A stretch of 49,003 bases of DNA from Clostridia bacterium (lineage in GTDB: Bacteria; Bacillota; Clostridia; Christensenellales; Aristaeellaceae), in the NCBI GenBank assembly GCA_017460395.1, contig JAFUBA010000181.1, forward strand, positions 1-49,003, given 5' to 3'. This document shows, one piece after another, positions 39,273 to 47,372 of this stretch. A program made the position numbers and the translations under genes. The notes beneath the pieces were generated by a model, which searched no databases, had not been told where the DNA came from, and saw nothing but the letters and a program-made list of their open reading frames with translations. The stretch's first letter is position 1. Every line of letters begins with the position of its first letter.

Positions 39273-40412
39273 ATGGAATGCAGGCACAGGAAAGAGTGCG
39301 GTGCCTGCCAGCTGCTGCACATGCCGTATCCAGCGCAGCTTCGCCTGAAAGAGGAGAAGGTGAGAGCGCTGCTGAAGGATCTTTGCCCCGTGGAGCCTAT
39401 CCTTGGCATGGAAGATCCCACACATTACCGCAACAAGGTGCATGCAGTGCTGTCTCAGGACAAGTCGGGCCGCCCCCAGAGCGGCATCTATGCCTCTGGG
39501 ACACACCGCGTGATTCCGGTCGCTTCCTGTCTGATCGAGCATGAGGCGGCGGACAGGATCATCCAGAGCGCGGTCCGCCTGATCGGGGAGCGGGGATGGA
39601 AAATCTACAATGAGTATACGCACCGCGGACTTGTGCGGCATCTCCTTGTGCGGGTGGCCGAGGGGACCGGGGAGATCATGGTGGTCCTGGTGGCGACCAC
39701 GCTGGACTTTCCTGACCAGGATCTGTTTGTGAAAGAGCTTCTCCTGGCGCACCCTGAGGTGACGACGGTGGTGATCAACCAGAATCCGAGGGTGACCAGC
39801 GCGGTTCTTGGCACGAAGGAAAAGACGGTGTACGGGAAAGGGTATATTGAGGACATCCTGATGGGCAAACGCTTTAGGATTTCCCCCAGATCTTTCTACC
39901 AGGTCAACGGCAGGCAGACGGAGGTCCTCTACAGGACAGCCCTGGACATGTGTGGCTTTCAGGGCAATGAACTGCTTCTGGATGCCTACTGTGGAACCGG
40001 TACCATCGGGTTGTGCGCATCTGACCGTGTGCGCAGACTCATCGGGGTGGAGGTCAACAGCCAGGCGGTCAGGGATGCCAGAGAGAATGCAAGGCTCAAT
40101 GAGGCAGAACACTGCACATTTTACGCGGAGGATGCAGGAGTGTTTCTTGTGCGCGCCCATGAGCAGGGCATTGTGCCGGATGTGGTGATCATGGATCCTC
40201 CGCGGGCAGGGAGCACGCCTGAGTTCCTTCGAACCCTTGGCAGTATCGGGGTGAAAAAGCTGGTGTATGTATCGTGCAATCCGGAGACGATGGCAAGGGA
40301 TGTAAGGATTCTCCGGGAAGAAGGATATCAGGCACAAAGAGCAGTCCCGGTAGATATGTTTCCCTGCACGGAGCATGTTGAGACAGTCTGTTTGCTAACA
40401 TATAAGGACTGA
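39273..40412 (+). CDS. rlmD: 23S rRNA (uracil-C5)-methyltransferase, RlmD/RumA family
   Basis: Adds a methyl group to C5 of a 23S rRNA uridine using SAM. Seen: 379 residues from ATG 39273 (AGGAA 10 bases upstream), a start that puts the Fe-S cysteines (CRHRKECGACQ) at the N-terminus as usual; ATG 39222 and GTG 39246 in frame are alternatives. SAM motif LLDAYCGTGTIGL, DPPRAG, and the catalytic cysteine in VYVSCNPETMARD near the C-terminus. No TRAM domain, which fits the short type common in Clostridia. No separate promoter is visible between the tRNA terminator and the start, so expression may depend on read-through from the tRNAs. Confidence 0.93.
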   Translation: MECRHRKECGACQLLHMPYPAQLRLKEEKVRALLKDLCPVEPILGMEDPTHYRNKVHAVLSQDKSGRPQSGIYASGTHRVIPVASCLIEHEAADRIIQSAVRLIGERGWKIYNEYTHRGLVRHLLVRVAEGTGEIMVVLVATTLDFPDQDLFVKELLLAHPEVTTVVINQNPRVTSAVLGTKEKTVYGKGYIEDILMGKRFRISPRSFYQVNGRQTEVLYRTALDMCGFQGNELLLDAYCGTGTIGLCASDRVRRLIGVEVNSQAVRDARENARLNEAEHCTFYAEDAGVFLVRAHEQGIVPDVVIMDPPRAGSTPEFLRTLGSIGVKKLVYVSCNPETMARDVRILREEGYQAQRAVPVDMFPCTEHVETVCLLTYKD

Positions 40413-40633
40413 AATGGGCTTGAAATGAGGACTTCCGTTCTTTGAATGAAAGCCGGATGACGGTCGGCGCATTGCTTCTCCCCCTGTGATATCAGGCAAA
40501 GGATGGCTTGATCAGGAGCAATGTTTATCTATACAGAGGGAGAGTTGGTGCGGGAAGCAACTGTCCCAAATTTTGCAACAGTTTAGCCTGAGGAAACCGG
40601 ACCCGTGTAGAGTGGTCATTGGGGGGATATTAT

Positions 40634-41224
40634 ATGCAGAAAAACGCGAAAGGTGTAAGGGGCCAAAAGAAAACAAATGCGATCATATTTGATGTTTTGA
40701 ATATCGATAATAACGCAATTCATCTAATTATAGATCAGCTATGGCCATTCTTAAGGTATGATCCTGACTCGGAATTCCGAGTGTTGGATCTAGATCATGA
40801 AAACGTTTCGGAGAAGCAACTCTTACTGTATGAAGAGATTTTCATACCTTATTGTACGGAATGTAGTAAGCATCACTCACTACACCATAATTGTTCTTAT
40901 CCCGATTCGTGGCTCGGAGAGCAGACTTGCCTTTCGATGATTCACTATTTAAACCAGAAAGCATGGTGGCTGTTGCACTATTATGCAATAGAAGAAGCTA
41001 TAAGGAGATACTGCAGTTTGTCTGATGAAATGCTGGATAGGATTACCAGCACTATAACATATTGCATTCTTGATCGGGATGCGAGCATAGCCGATGCAGT
41101 TAACAACGCAATATCAGGAGAACTTAACATGGAAAAAGACATAGAGAGCCTGATTTCTAATGATATTGCTCACACAATCGAAAAGTATAAAGAAGAACCA
41201 TCAACCTCAATGGTATACAGATAG
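40634..41224 (+). CDS. Hypothetical accessory protein
   Basis: Not recognised. Seen: 196 residues from ATG 40634, GGGGGG 7-8 bases upstream; a TTG at 40619 is an alternative. The central YCTECSKHHSLHHNC cluster of Cys and His could bind zinc. The C-terminal half is helical and acidic. Base composition is clearly more AT-rich than the genes to the left, which suggests horizontal transfer. The 221 bp upstream (40413-40633) holds no gene or clear promoter. Stop is TAG. Confidence 0.65.
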   Translation: MQKNAKGVRGQKKTNAIIFDVLNIDNNAIHLIIDQLWPFLRYDPDSEFRVLDLDHENVSEKQLLLYEEIFIPYCTECSKHHSLHHNCSYPDSWLGEQTCLSMIHYLNQKAWWLLHYYAIEEAIRRYCSLSDEMLDRITSTITYCILDRDASIADAVNNAISGELNMEKDIESLISNDIAHTIEKYKEEPSTSMVYR

Positions 41225-41362
41225 TTGGGGCAATGAATACAATATATTGGGTCAATAGACTACATATCATTATGAGATGTGTTGTAGTTTCACGCCTGGG
41301 AGACAGGCACTCTGATATGTTTGGACAAAGACGAACGTTCACATGTGGAGACGGTGGCTAAA

Positions 41363-41854
41363 ATGGACTATAAAATCGGATATTCTCGTGGAGTGGAATT
41401 GGCAAAGAACGATGCCATGACCGAAGCGGCGCTTCAGAAAAAGATAAGCCAAGGTCGAGTGAATAAGATCCGATTTACTCATAAGATCATGGTACCAAAT
41501 CACAAATCCAATGTCGTCACGACAGTCAGCTATGCGGAAGAAATGGAAGATGTTAGCGTCTTTACATTGTCTCAGGAAGAATATGATGAGCTGCGGCAAG
41601 AGGGCGGACTTTTTGATCTGTTTGACAGCACCTTCGGGACGATCATCGATGACTGTGAAGAAGATAGGTTATCATTCGATCAGGTAATACAGGCACTTGA
41701 AATGACATTGCGCTTTGCTAATGACCCAACTTCGAGCATCGCTCCTGGACTGGATAAAGTCATTCAGTCTCTGGAGCATGCGAAACGAATCGGCACTTTT
41801 TGGGAGATCGTAAATGGCGCAGAATTGTGTGAATCATCAGCATACACGTCATGA
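41363..41854 (+). CDS. Hypothetical accessory protein
   Basis: Not recognised. Seen: 163 residues from ATG 41363, GGAG about 12 bases upstream; the frame is open back to a TTG at 41321. Soluble; basic N-terminal third (KKISQGRVNKIRFTHK) and an acidic remainder (EEMEDVSVFTLSQEEYDEL). AT-rich like its upstream neighbour, 138 bp away; that gap holds a small GCCTG/CAGGC hairpin (41294-41308) and no clear promoter. The two may form a pair, but nothing in the sequence says what they do. Confidence 0.6.
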   Translation: MDYKIGYSRGVELAKNDAMTEAALQKKISQGRVNKIRFTHKIMVPNHKSNVVTTVSYAEEMEDVSVFTLSQEEYDELRQEGGLFDLFDSTFGTIIDDCEEDRLSFDQVIQALEMTLRFANDPTSSIAPGLDKVIQSLEHAKRIGTFWEIVNGAELCESSAYTS

Positions 41855-41997
41855 GTTTCTTCTCGAGTGCCCTTATGATAGTGTGTCGATCGAGAGCATA
41901 TGCTTGCTCGCTTGAAAGGGCGGCAAGTGCATCATGCTTTGGGTGGATCGGGACTATGAGTTCACGTGGCGCCCTGACAATGTGAGCACAGGATGTC

Positions 41998-42026
41998 GGG
42001 ACAGCGCTATCCTCTGCCGGTATACT
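41998..42026 (+). promoter_or_regulatory. Possible promoter of the AraC/GyrI gene
   Basis: -10 TATACT (42021-42026); at 17 bp the -35 is GGGACA (41998-42003), a 4 of 6 match. The rest of 41855-41997 shows no gene. Confidence 0.45.
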
Positions 42027-42055
42027 AAAGATGCAATGTGATGGAGGTGAGCGAA

Positions 42056-42892
42056 GTGCAAGGCTGGGTTGAACGGTTTCAGCAGTCCATTGATTTCATC
42101 GAGGAGAATCTGGCCAGTGCTCTGAAGATCGAGGATATTGCGCAGATAGCCGCACTTTCTCCGTTCTATTATCAGCGGATCTTTGGTGCGCTTTGTGGAA
42201 TGACGGTTGGAGAATACATTCGAGCCAGACGCATGACACTCGCTGCACAGGAGCTGTCCAGTACCGACGGGAAGGTCATTGACGTTGCCCTGAAATACGG
42301 GTATGACTCTCCGGACAGCTTTGCAAAGGCGTTCCAGAAGTTTCATGGCATCACTCCTTCGAGAGCACGCGAGAAAGGTGCTGCGCTTCGGTCTTTTGTC
42401 CCATTGCACATCAAAATATCATTGGAAGGTGGAAAGATGCTGGATTACCGTATCGTTGAAAAAGCGCCGTTTACTGTCGTTGGCATCAAGCGTCGGTTCA
42501 ACTCTGATACCAGTTATCAGGAAATCCCCAAGTTCTGGAATGAGTGGGCTGCAGATATGAAGGGACTGAAGGGAATGTTCGGGCTTTGCCTTGACATGGA
42601 CGGGAAGGATTTTGATTACTGGATTGCGGATCATTATGTACCATGGGAAGATGTCCCGGAAGGTTGTGAGTGGACAGTGATCCCCGGCGGCCTGTGGGCA
42701 CAGTTCAAATGTAAAGGGTCGTTGCCGGATAGTCTGTAGAGCGTGAATACTCAGATTTGGTCAGAGTGGCTGCCAACGTTGAAGGGATATGCGCTGGCTG
42801 GGAACTACTCATTGGAAGTGTATGGTCCGCCTACCGAGAATCCGGAAGAATATGAGAGTTGCATCTGGATTCCATTGAAAAAGGAATCCTGA
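42056..42892 (+). pseudogene. AraC-family regulator with GyrI-like domain, interrupted by one in-frame TAG
   Basis: Seen: GTG 42056 with GGAGG 8 bases upstream. Two helix-turn-helix units of the AraC type (residues about 10-105; KIEDIAQIAALSPFYYQRIF, DVALKYGYDSPDSFAKAF), then a GyrI-like ligand-binding domain. At 42737-42739 the frame meets TAG, but the same frame continues through VNTQIWSEWLPTLKGY and EVYGPPTENPEEYESCIW to TGA at 42890-42892, completing the domain normally. So a single C-to-T change (CAG to TAG) probably truncated the gene by about 51 codons. The DNA-binding part is intact, so a shortened regulator may still be made. Confidence 0.85.
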
Positions 42893-42915
42893 GAGACAGG
42901 AATTGGGGATGCCAG

Positions 42916-42945
42916 GATGTCGAGTCCTGACATCGCCTTTTCTGT
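42916..42945 (+). terminator. Weak terminator after the AraC/GyrI gene
   Basis: GATGTC/GACATC (42916-42921, 42929-42934), 7-nt loop, followed by GCC and TTTTC. Only 6 bp, so low confidence. Confidence 0.4.
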
Positions 42946-42946
42946 T

Positions 42947-43184
42947 TTAGCCGTTCATCTGGCGGAGTTCCATGCTGATCACTTGGTAGGCGATGTGCGG
43001 TTCCGTGGTGATTTCCCGGACGGAATATCCCTGCAGCTCTATCAATCTCAAACGCTCTCGCGCTTCGGATGTCTTCCGCATCCATCCATGCCCTGATGCC
43101 ATTGTACTCGTCTTTTGCAATAGCCCGCCCGTCCACCGGGACTCTGGGTCGGCGGAGAGTTTTTCTCCCTGCGGGAAGTGACAT
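42947..43184 (-). pseudogene. Possible gene relic (frameshifted C-terminal fragment)
   Basis: On the minus strand one frame reads DGRAIAKDEYNGIRAWMDAEDI and, after a shift near 43060, another continues ARERLRLIELQGYSVREI to a TAA at 42947. Joined, they read like a normal protein end; neither frame alone does. Family not recognised. The remainder of 42893-43293 holds a weak GAACAT/ATGTTC inverted repeat (43195-43220) and AT-rich sequence before the acyltransferase. Confidence 0.3.
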
Positions 43185-43293
43185 GCAACCGAATCGAACA
43201 TTTTCAATATGATCATGTTCGGTTTAGTTGGTGGACGTGTTAATGCCTTGCACTTATGATAATGTTAATAATAATTGCAAAGGTGTGACACGG

Positions 43294-44382
43294 ATGAGAA
43301 AATATTACCTGGATAACATCAAATGGGTAACCGTGGTGCTGGTCGTCATTTATCATGTGCTCTACATGTATAATGGCGAAGGCATTCTTGGCGGAGCTGG
43401 TAAGATCACGACGCTTGACGTGCAGTATTATGACATGTTCCTTTATGTGGTCTATCCCTGGTTTATGCTTCTGCTATTTCTGATATCAGGAATTTGCTCC
43501 AGATACTATCTGGACCATCATTCTGAGAGAGAATTTGCAAAGAGCAGAACAAGGAAGCTGTTGATCCCATCTACGGTAGGATTATTCGTCTTTCAGTTTC
43601 TCCAGGGATATGTGAGCATGTCCATCAGCGATGCCCTTGATTCCATGCAGGAAGTGCCTGCTGTCATCAAGTATTTCATTATGGCGTTAAGCGGTACCGG
43701 AGTTCTCTGGTACATCCAGCTGCTTTGGTTCTTCTCGATGGTGCTTCTGCTTATCAGGAAAATAGATAAGGACAGACTATGGAAACTGGGTGGAAAAGCT
43801 AACATCATCGTGATATTGCTGATGACGGTTGCAGTATGGGGAGCCGCACAGATCCTTAATACTCCGGTCATTGTGGTCTATCGATTCGGGTACTATGGGA
43901 TCGCATTCCTGCTGGGGTATTTTGTGTTCTCACACGATGAGGTGATAGAAACCCTGAAGAAACACTTTATGCTGCTGATCATACTTGCAGCAGGCGCAGG
44001 AGTGATTTTTTGCGCGGTGTACTTTCAGGATAATTATGCAGAGGCGCCCATCAACAGATCCGTTCTGTTCACAGGCTTCGGCTGGTTTGCAAGCGTGGCA
44101 ATCCTCAGCGGTGCGGCAAAATATGCCGATAAGCAGAACCGTTTTACAGCATGGATGAGTCAACACAATTTTGGACTATACGTGTTCCATTATCTTGGGA
44201 TTTCAACCGTCGCCCTGCTTCTTGGAAAGCCCGGGATTCTTCCGGCAGCTGTCGTTTATGTGCTCAGCCTCGTTGCCGGTTTTGTCGCAGCATATGCTTT
44301 GAATGCAGTGATATCAAGAGTTCCATTCTTCAGATGGGCGGTGCTTGGAATAAAGAAAGAGAGAAAAGTGGATGTTTCATGA
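43294..44382 (+). CDS. Acyltransferase 3 family membrane protein
   Basis: Seen: 362 residues from ATG 43294 (AAAGGTG upstream; frame open 22 codons further). Ten or so hydrophobic helices. The N-terminal KYYLDNIKW and VVIYHVLYMYN carry the conserved histidine of the acyltransferase-3 family, and LFLISGICSRYYL matches the second helix. These enzymes acetylate or acylate sugars of surface polymers at the membrane; the substrate is unknown. Its end overlaps the XRE-AbrB regulator by 11 bases, so the two are probably co-expressed. Confidence 0.85.
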   Translation: MRKYYLDNIKWVTVVLVVIYHVLYMYNGEGILGGAGKITTLDVQYYDMFLYVVYPWFMLLLFLISGICSRYYLDHHSEREFAKSRTRKLLIPSTVGLFVFQFLQGYVSMSISDALDSMQEVPAVIKYFIMALSGTGVLWYIQLLWFFSMVLLLIRKIDKDRLWKLGGKANIIVILLMTVAVWGAAQILNTPVIVVYRFGYYGIAFLLGYFVFSHDEVIETLKKHFMLLIILAAGAGVIFCAVYFQDNYAEAPINRSVLFTGFGWFASVAILSGAAKYADKQNRFTAWMSQHNFGLYVFHYLGISTVALLLGKPGILPAAVVYVLSLVAGFVAAYALNAVISRVPFFRWAVLGIKKERKVDVS

Positions 44383-44803
44383 CAATCTGTTAACGCTCAG
44401 AAAAATGAACAATATGACACAGGAAGATGTTGCCGAGAAAGTGGGTGTTTCACGGCAATCAGTCGCAAAGTGGGAAATGGGGGAAACGGTTCCGGATCTC
44501 GACAAGTGCAAAATACTGGCGGAACTTTTTGAAGTGTCGCTCGATGATCTGGCAAATTATGAATCGGAGGATAGTGGCGGCTTGGGGATTCCGCCCAAAG
44601 GGAAACATCTCTTCGGAATGGTCACTGTAGGTGATAAAGGGCAGATTGTCATTCCAGCTAAGGCGAGAAAGATCTTTGAGATTGCCCCGGGCGATCAGTT
44701 GGTGATCCTTGGTGATGAGAGACAGGGCCTTGCCATCATGAAATCGGAAAGCTTTTTAGCCTTTGCCGATGCAGTCAGAAACGGATGGACAGGTAGATCC
44801 TGA
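44372..44803 (+). CDS. XRE-family HTH regulator with C-terminal AbrB-type domain
   Basis: Seen: 143 residues. The first 62 residues are a Cro/C1-type helix-turn-helix (MTQEDVAEKVGVSRQSVAKWEMG). Residues about 83-125 are an AbrB/MazE-like beta-hairpin domain (TVGDKGQIVIPAKARKIF). Such a pair of DNA-binding folds in one chain suggests a dimeric transcription factor. The start overlaps the acyltransferase end, with a weak GAGAGAAAAG site, so translation is probably coupled. It may control the acyltransferase (inference). Confidence 0.88.
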   Translation: MFHDNLLTLRKMNNMTQEDVAEKVGVSRQSVAKWEMGETVPDLDKCKILAELFEVSLDDLANYESEDSGGLGIPPKGKHLFGMVTVGDKGQIVIPAKARKIFEIAPGDQLVILGDERQGLAIMKSESFLAFADAVRNGWTGRS

Positions 44804-45189
44804 TCACAGTTATGTGAGACAGAGAATATCAGAATCCCTGCGCCAAACTGATACGTGTAAGGGTCTTCTGCAGCGAAGGGGAAACAGTTCCGGGAATCAA
44901 TTGAATCGTATGTCAGATGCCCAATCTGATGTGCGTCAAAAACGGCTCCGGTACACTTTCCTGAGAGTGACCAGATTTGACATTGTATAGCGACTTGTTC
45001 GCTTTGAAAATGATTCTTCTTGTTCGTGTTCCAGGTGTTCCAGGTCCAAATCGCCTTACATCCATGGTCCGCCTGCAGGTTCAGATCTTCTCTGAGCCTG
45101 TGGGCGGGCCATTTTAGGTACTTCCCGGCAGAACAATCCTCGTACAACACAGCAGGTATGCATCGGGCTGTTTGTAATCATTTTTAAAG
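44804..45189. other. Intergenic region upstream of the ATPase/nuclease gene
   Basis: No gene or relic that I can support. It contains a short duplicated TTCCAGGTG-like stretch near 45030. The gene-proximal end leads into the palindrome and promoter at 45190-45233. Confidence 0.5.
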
Positions 45190-45211
45190 TTGTCAATTTT
45201 ATATTTGACAA
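45190..45211. promoter_or_regulatory. Operator-like palindrome
   Basis: TTGTCAA (45190-45196), 8-bp AT-only spacer, TTGACAA (45205-45211). It overlaps the -35 of the ATPase promoter, a good place for a repressor site. Confidence 0.55.
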
Positions 45212-45233
45212 ATTATGTTCTGAGATATATGCT
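45205..45233 (+). promoter_or_regulatory. Promoter of the ATPase/nuclease gene
   Basis: Consensus -35 TTGACA (45205-45210), 17-bp spacer, -10 TATGCT (45228-45233), 35 bp before the GTG start. Confidence 0.85.
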
Positions 45234-45267
45234 ACAAGCATCCATTGGTAACAGGAGATGACAGATC

Positions 45268-46644
45268 GTGCTGTACTTCCGGGAAGAGGAAAGAAAACTG
45301 CTGGATCAATTCGCACAGCATAGCTCGAACAGGGCCATGGCAGTCTACGGACGCCGCAGGACAGGAAAAACGGCACTGGTGTTGGACTTTTTCCATGATC
45401 ATGACGCAGGCAATCAATGTGTTTATTTCCAGTGTGCCAGTTTTGACTACGATTTATGCCTGATCGACTTTAAGCAGGTTCTTCACCCGCTTCTTCCGGA
45501 CACCCTTGTGATAGATCAGCTGACCACCTTTCGTCAGGTGTTTCAGTATTTATCACAGATTCGCGTTGAGCACAGGATATTTATCATAGACGAGTTTCCC
45601 TTTCTCGCAAAAAAGAATGAAGATGTAACCGCAGAATTTCAGTGGATCATTGACCATGGACTGGGCACGAATAAAATCATTCTTCTTGGTTCCAGCCTTT
45701 CATTCATGAAAAGGCAAATAGGAGACCGGGAAGCGCCACTTTACGGCCGGTTCGACAAGGTCCTGGAGCTTCTTCCGTTTTCTTTTGAGAATGTGCACGC
45801 GCTATTTCCTGTCTTTGAGGATGCTGTTGCTGTGTACGCGAGAACAGGTGGGGTGGCCCAATATGTGATGCTCTACAAAAATTATCCCTCCGTGATGGAA
45901 GCCGATGCGGCCCTGTTTTTCACGCCATACGGACAATTGTTTCAGGAGGCAGAAAATCTCCTGATGCAGGAAGTGCGTGAGGTTACGACATATATGACGA
46001 TTCTCCGCACCATCGGAACCGGTGAGAAGGAATCCGGACAGATTGCGGACAAATGCGGAATGGATCCCCGCGCTGTGTTTACTTATCTGAACAAGCTCAT
46101 CGATCTGGACATTCTGTCTGTGGTAGCCAATCCCTTATCTCCGAAGCAGAAGGGAAAACGCTATATGATCTCGGATTTGCTGTATCGTTTTCATTTTTCG
46201 TTTATTGATCCGAGAGTTTCTATGATTACGGTGACACAGGAAAAAGCAATTCCTTATATTCTGAATCATCAGTACAGTGAATATCTCGGATTTGTGTATG
46301 AATCCATCATTCGTACGCAATGCTTTCATTACGGTCTTCGGAACATTCTCCCGTTCATGCCCTTTACGGTGGGAAAATGGTGGGGGAATATTCAGGAGGA
46401 CGGTGTGTGGAAAGAAAGTGAGATCGATGTGATTGCCTTCGACGATCAGCATCTTGTGATTGGAGAATGCAAGTATCGTAATAAAGCGGTCGGGACACAG
46501 GAATTGAAATTGCTTCAGGAAAAAGGAGTCTTTGTTCAATCGAAGGGACGGGAGCTTTTTTACCTTCTTGCCAGCAAGAGCGGGTTTACAGAGGAGGTGC
46601 AAACCGTCTCCGATGATCATGTCATCCTCATTGATCAGATTTGA
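45268..46644 (+). CDS. Archaeal-type ATPase (ATPase_2) with C-terminal DUF234/PD-(D/E)xK nuclease-like domain
   Basis: Seen: 458 residues from GTG 45268 (GGAG 10 bases upstream). STAND/AAA-like P-loop ATPase: Walker A GRRRTGKT (28-35), Walker B IFIIDEF (D108, E109), sensor-like ILLGSSLSFMKRQ. A winged-helix region follows (about 250-300). The C-terminal domain has ESEIDVIAFD and GECKYR: D387, E400 and K402 in the spacing of a PD-(D/E)xK nuclease. Family knowledge: ATPase_2/DUF234 proteins are common in archaea and some Clostridia; function unsettled, often linked to mobile or defence genes. Own promoter with an operator-like palindrome. Confidence 0.88.
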   Translation: MLYFREEERKLLDQFAQHSSNRAMAVYGRRRTGKTALVLDFFHDHDAGNQCVYFQCASFDYDLCLIDFKQVLHPLLPDTLVIDQLTTFRQVFQYLSQIRVEHRIFIIDEFPFLAKKNEDVTAEFQWIIDHGLGTNKIILLGSSLSFMKRQIGDREAPLYGRFDKVLELLPFSFENVHALFPVFEDAVAVYARTGGVAQYVMLYKNYPSVMEADAALFFTPYGQLFQEAENLLMQEVREVTTYMTILRTIGTGEKESGQIADKCGMDPRAVFTYLNKLIDLDILSVVANPLSPKQKGKRYMISDLLYRFHFSFIDPRVSMITVTQEKAIPYILNHQYSEYLGFVYESIIRTQCFHYGLRNILPFMPFTVGKWWGNIQEDGVWKESEIDVIAFDDQHLVIGECKYRNKAVGTQELKLLQEKGVFVQSKGRELFYLLASKSGFTEEVQTVSDDHVILIDQI

Positions 46645-46765
46645 TGCCATGGGATTGGTTCCGTGAGGCAGCACATCAGGATGCTGCCCGCTTGCATCAC
46701 CCGGTGGCAGGGATCATTGCCAGAGATAACGACGAAATTCAAGCTTATGGAGGGCTCAAACACAG

Positions 46766-47281
46766 ATGAATCATGAGCTGCAGCTATATATTCCCAGACC
46801 TGAGGACGGATGGTTCTATGTGAAAATGATGTCTGACCCCGAGACAATGGCGTATAACGCTCCATGGTTTCCTCCGGACGGATGCATTCCCGATCCGGAG
46901 TCTGAGTGGCTGGATCTGCAGAAAGACTGGATTGGAAAAGAACCGGAGAGATTCTACGCTTATCTTCAAAGGAAAAGCGACGGGGCCTTTGTTGGGGATG
47001 TGAACTATCATCAGTCGACAGAGGACTGCTGCGATATAGGCATCGTGATCTATGCGCCGGAGCGGGGAAAAGGATACGGCAGGCAGGGGCTTTGGCTCCT
47101 TCTGGAGCGCGCGTTCCTCGTGGACGGCGTGTCCTGCCTGCACAACGATTTTGAAGAAACACGCATCGCTGCATATCGCATCCACACAGCAGCTGGCTTC
47201 CGGGAAATCGGGCGAGATGAGGGAATCATACGTCTTGAGCATACCCGGGAAGCCTATCTGAAAGACAAAGCTGCCCGCTGA
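46766..47281 (+). CDS. GNAT-family acetyltransferase
   Basis: Seen: 171 residues, GNAT fold: strand GAFVGDVNYHQ, CoA-binding loop PERGKGYGRQGL, and C-terminal YRIHTAAGFREIG. Transfers an acetyl group from acetyl-CoA to an amine; acceptor unknown. Only a modest ribosome-binding site (ATGGAGGGC about 16 bases upstream). The 121-bp gap before it contains a GGCAGCA/TGCTGCC hairpin without T-run, a possible weak terminator for the ATPase gene. Confidence 0.88.
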   Translation: MNHELQLYIPRPEDGWFYVKMMSDPETMAYNAPWFPPDGCIPDPESEWLDLQKDWIGKEPERFYAYLQRKSDGAFVGDVNYHQSTEDCCDIGIVIYAPERGKGYGRQGLWLLLERAFLVDGVSCLHNDFEETRIAAYRIHTAAGFREIGRDEGIIRLEHTREAYLKDKAAR

Positions 47282-47372
47282 GACAGATTCTGCTTCATCA
47301 AGGAATCAGAGGATGTTTCCAGAGGCACAGGAGATGCGCGCGACGGAGGAGAATACGGACGGAGGTACCGAC

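Noticed and set aside
42737-42739. TAG recoded as an amino acid in this genome
   Set aside because: TAG serves as an ordinary stop at 15629-15631 and 41222-41224, so a nonsense mutation is more likely than reassignment.
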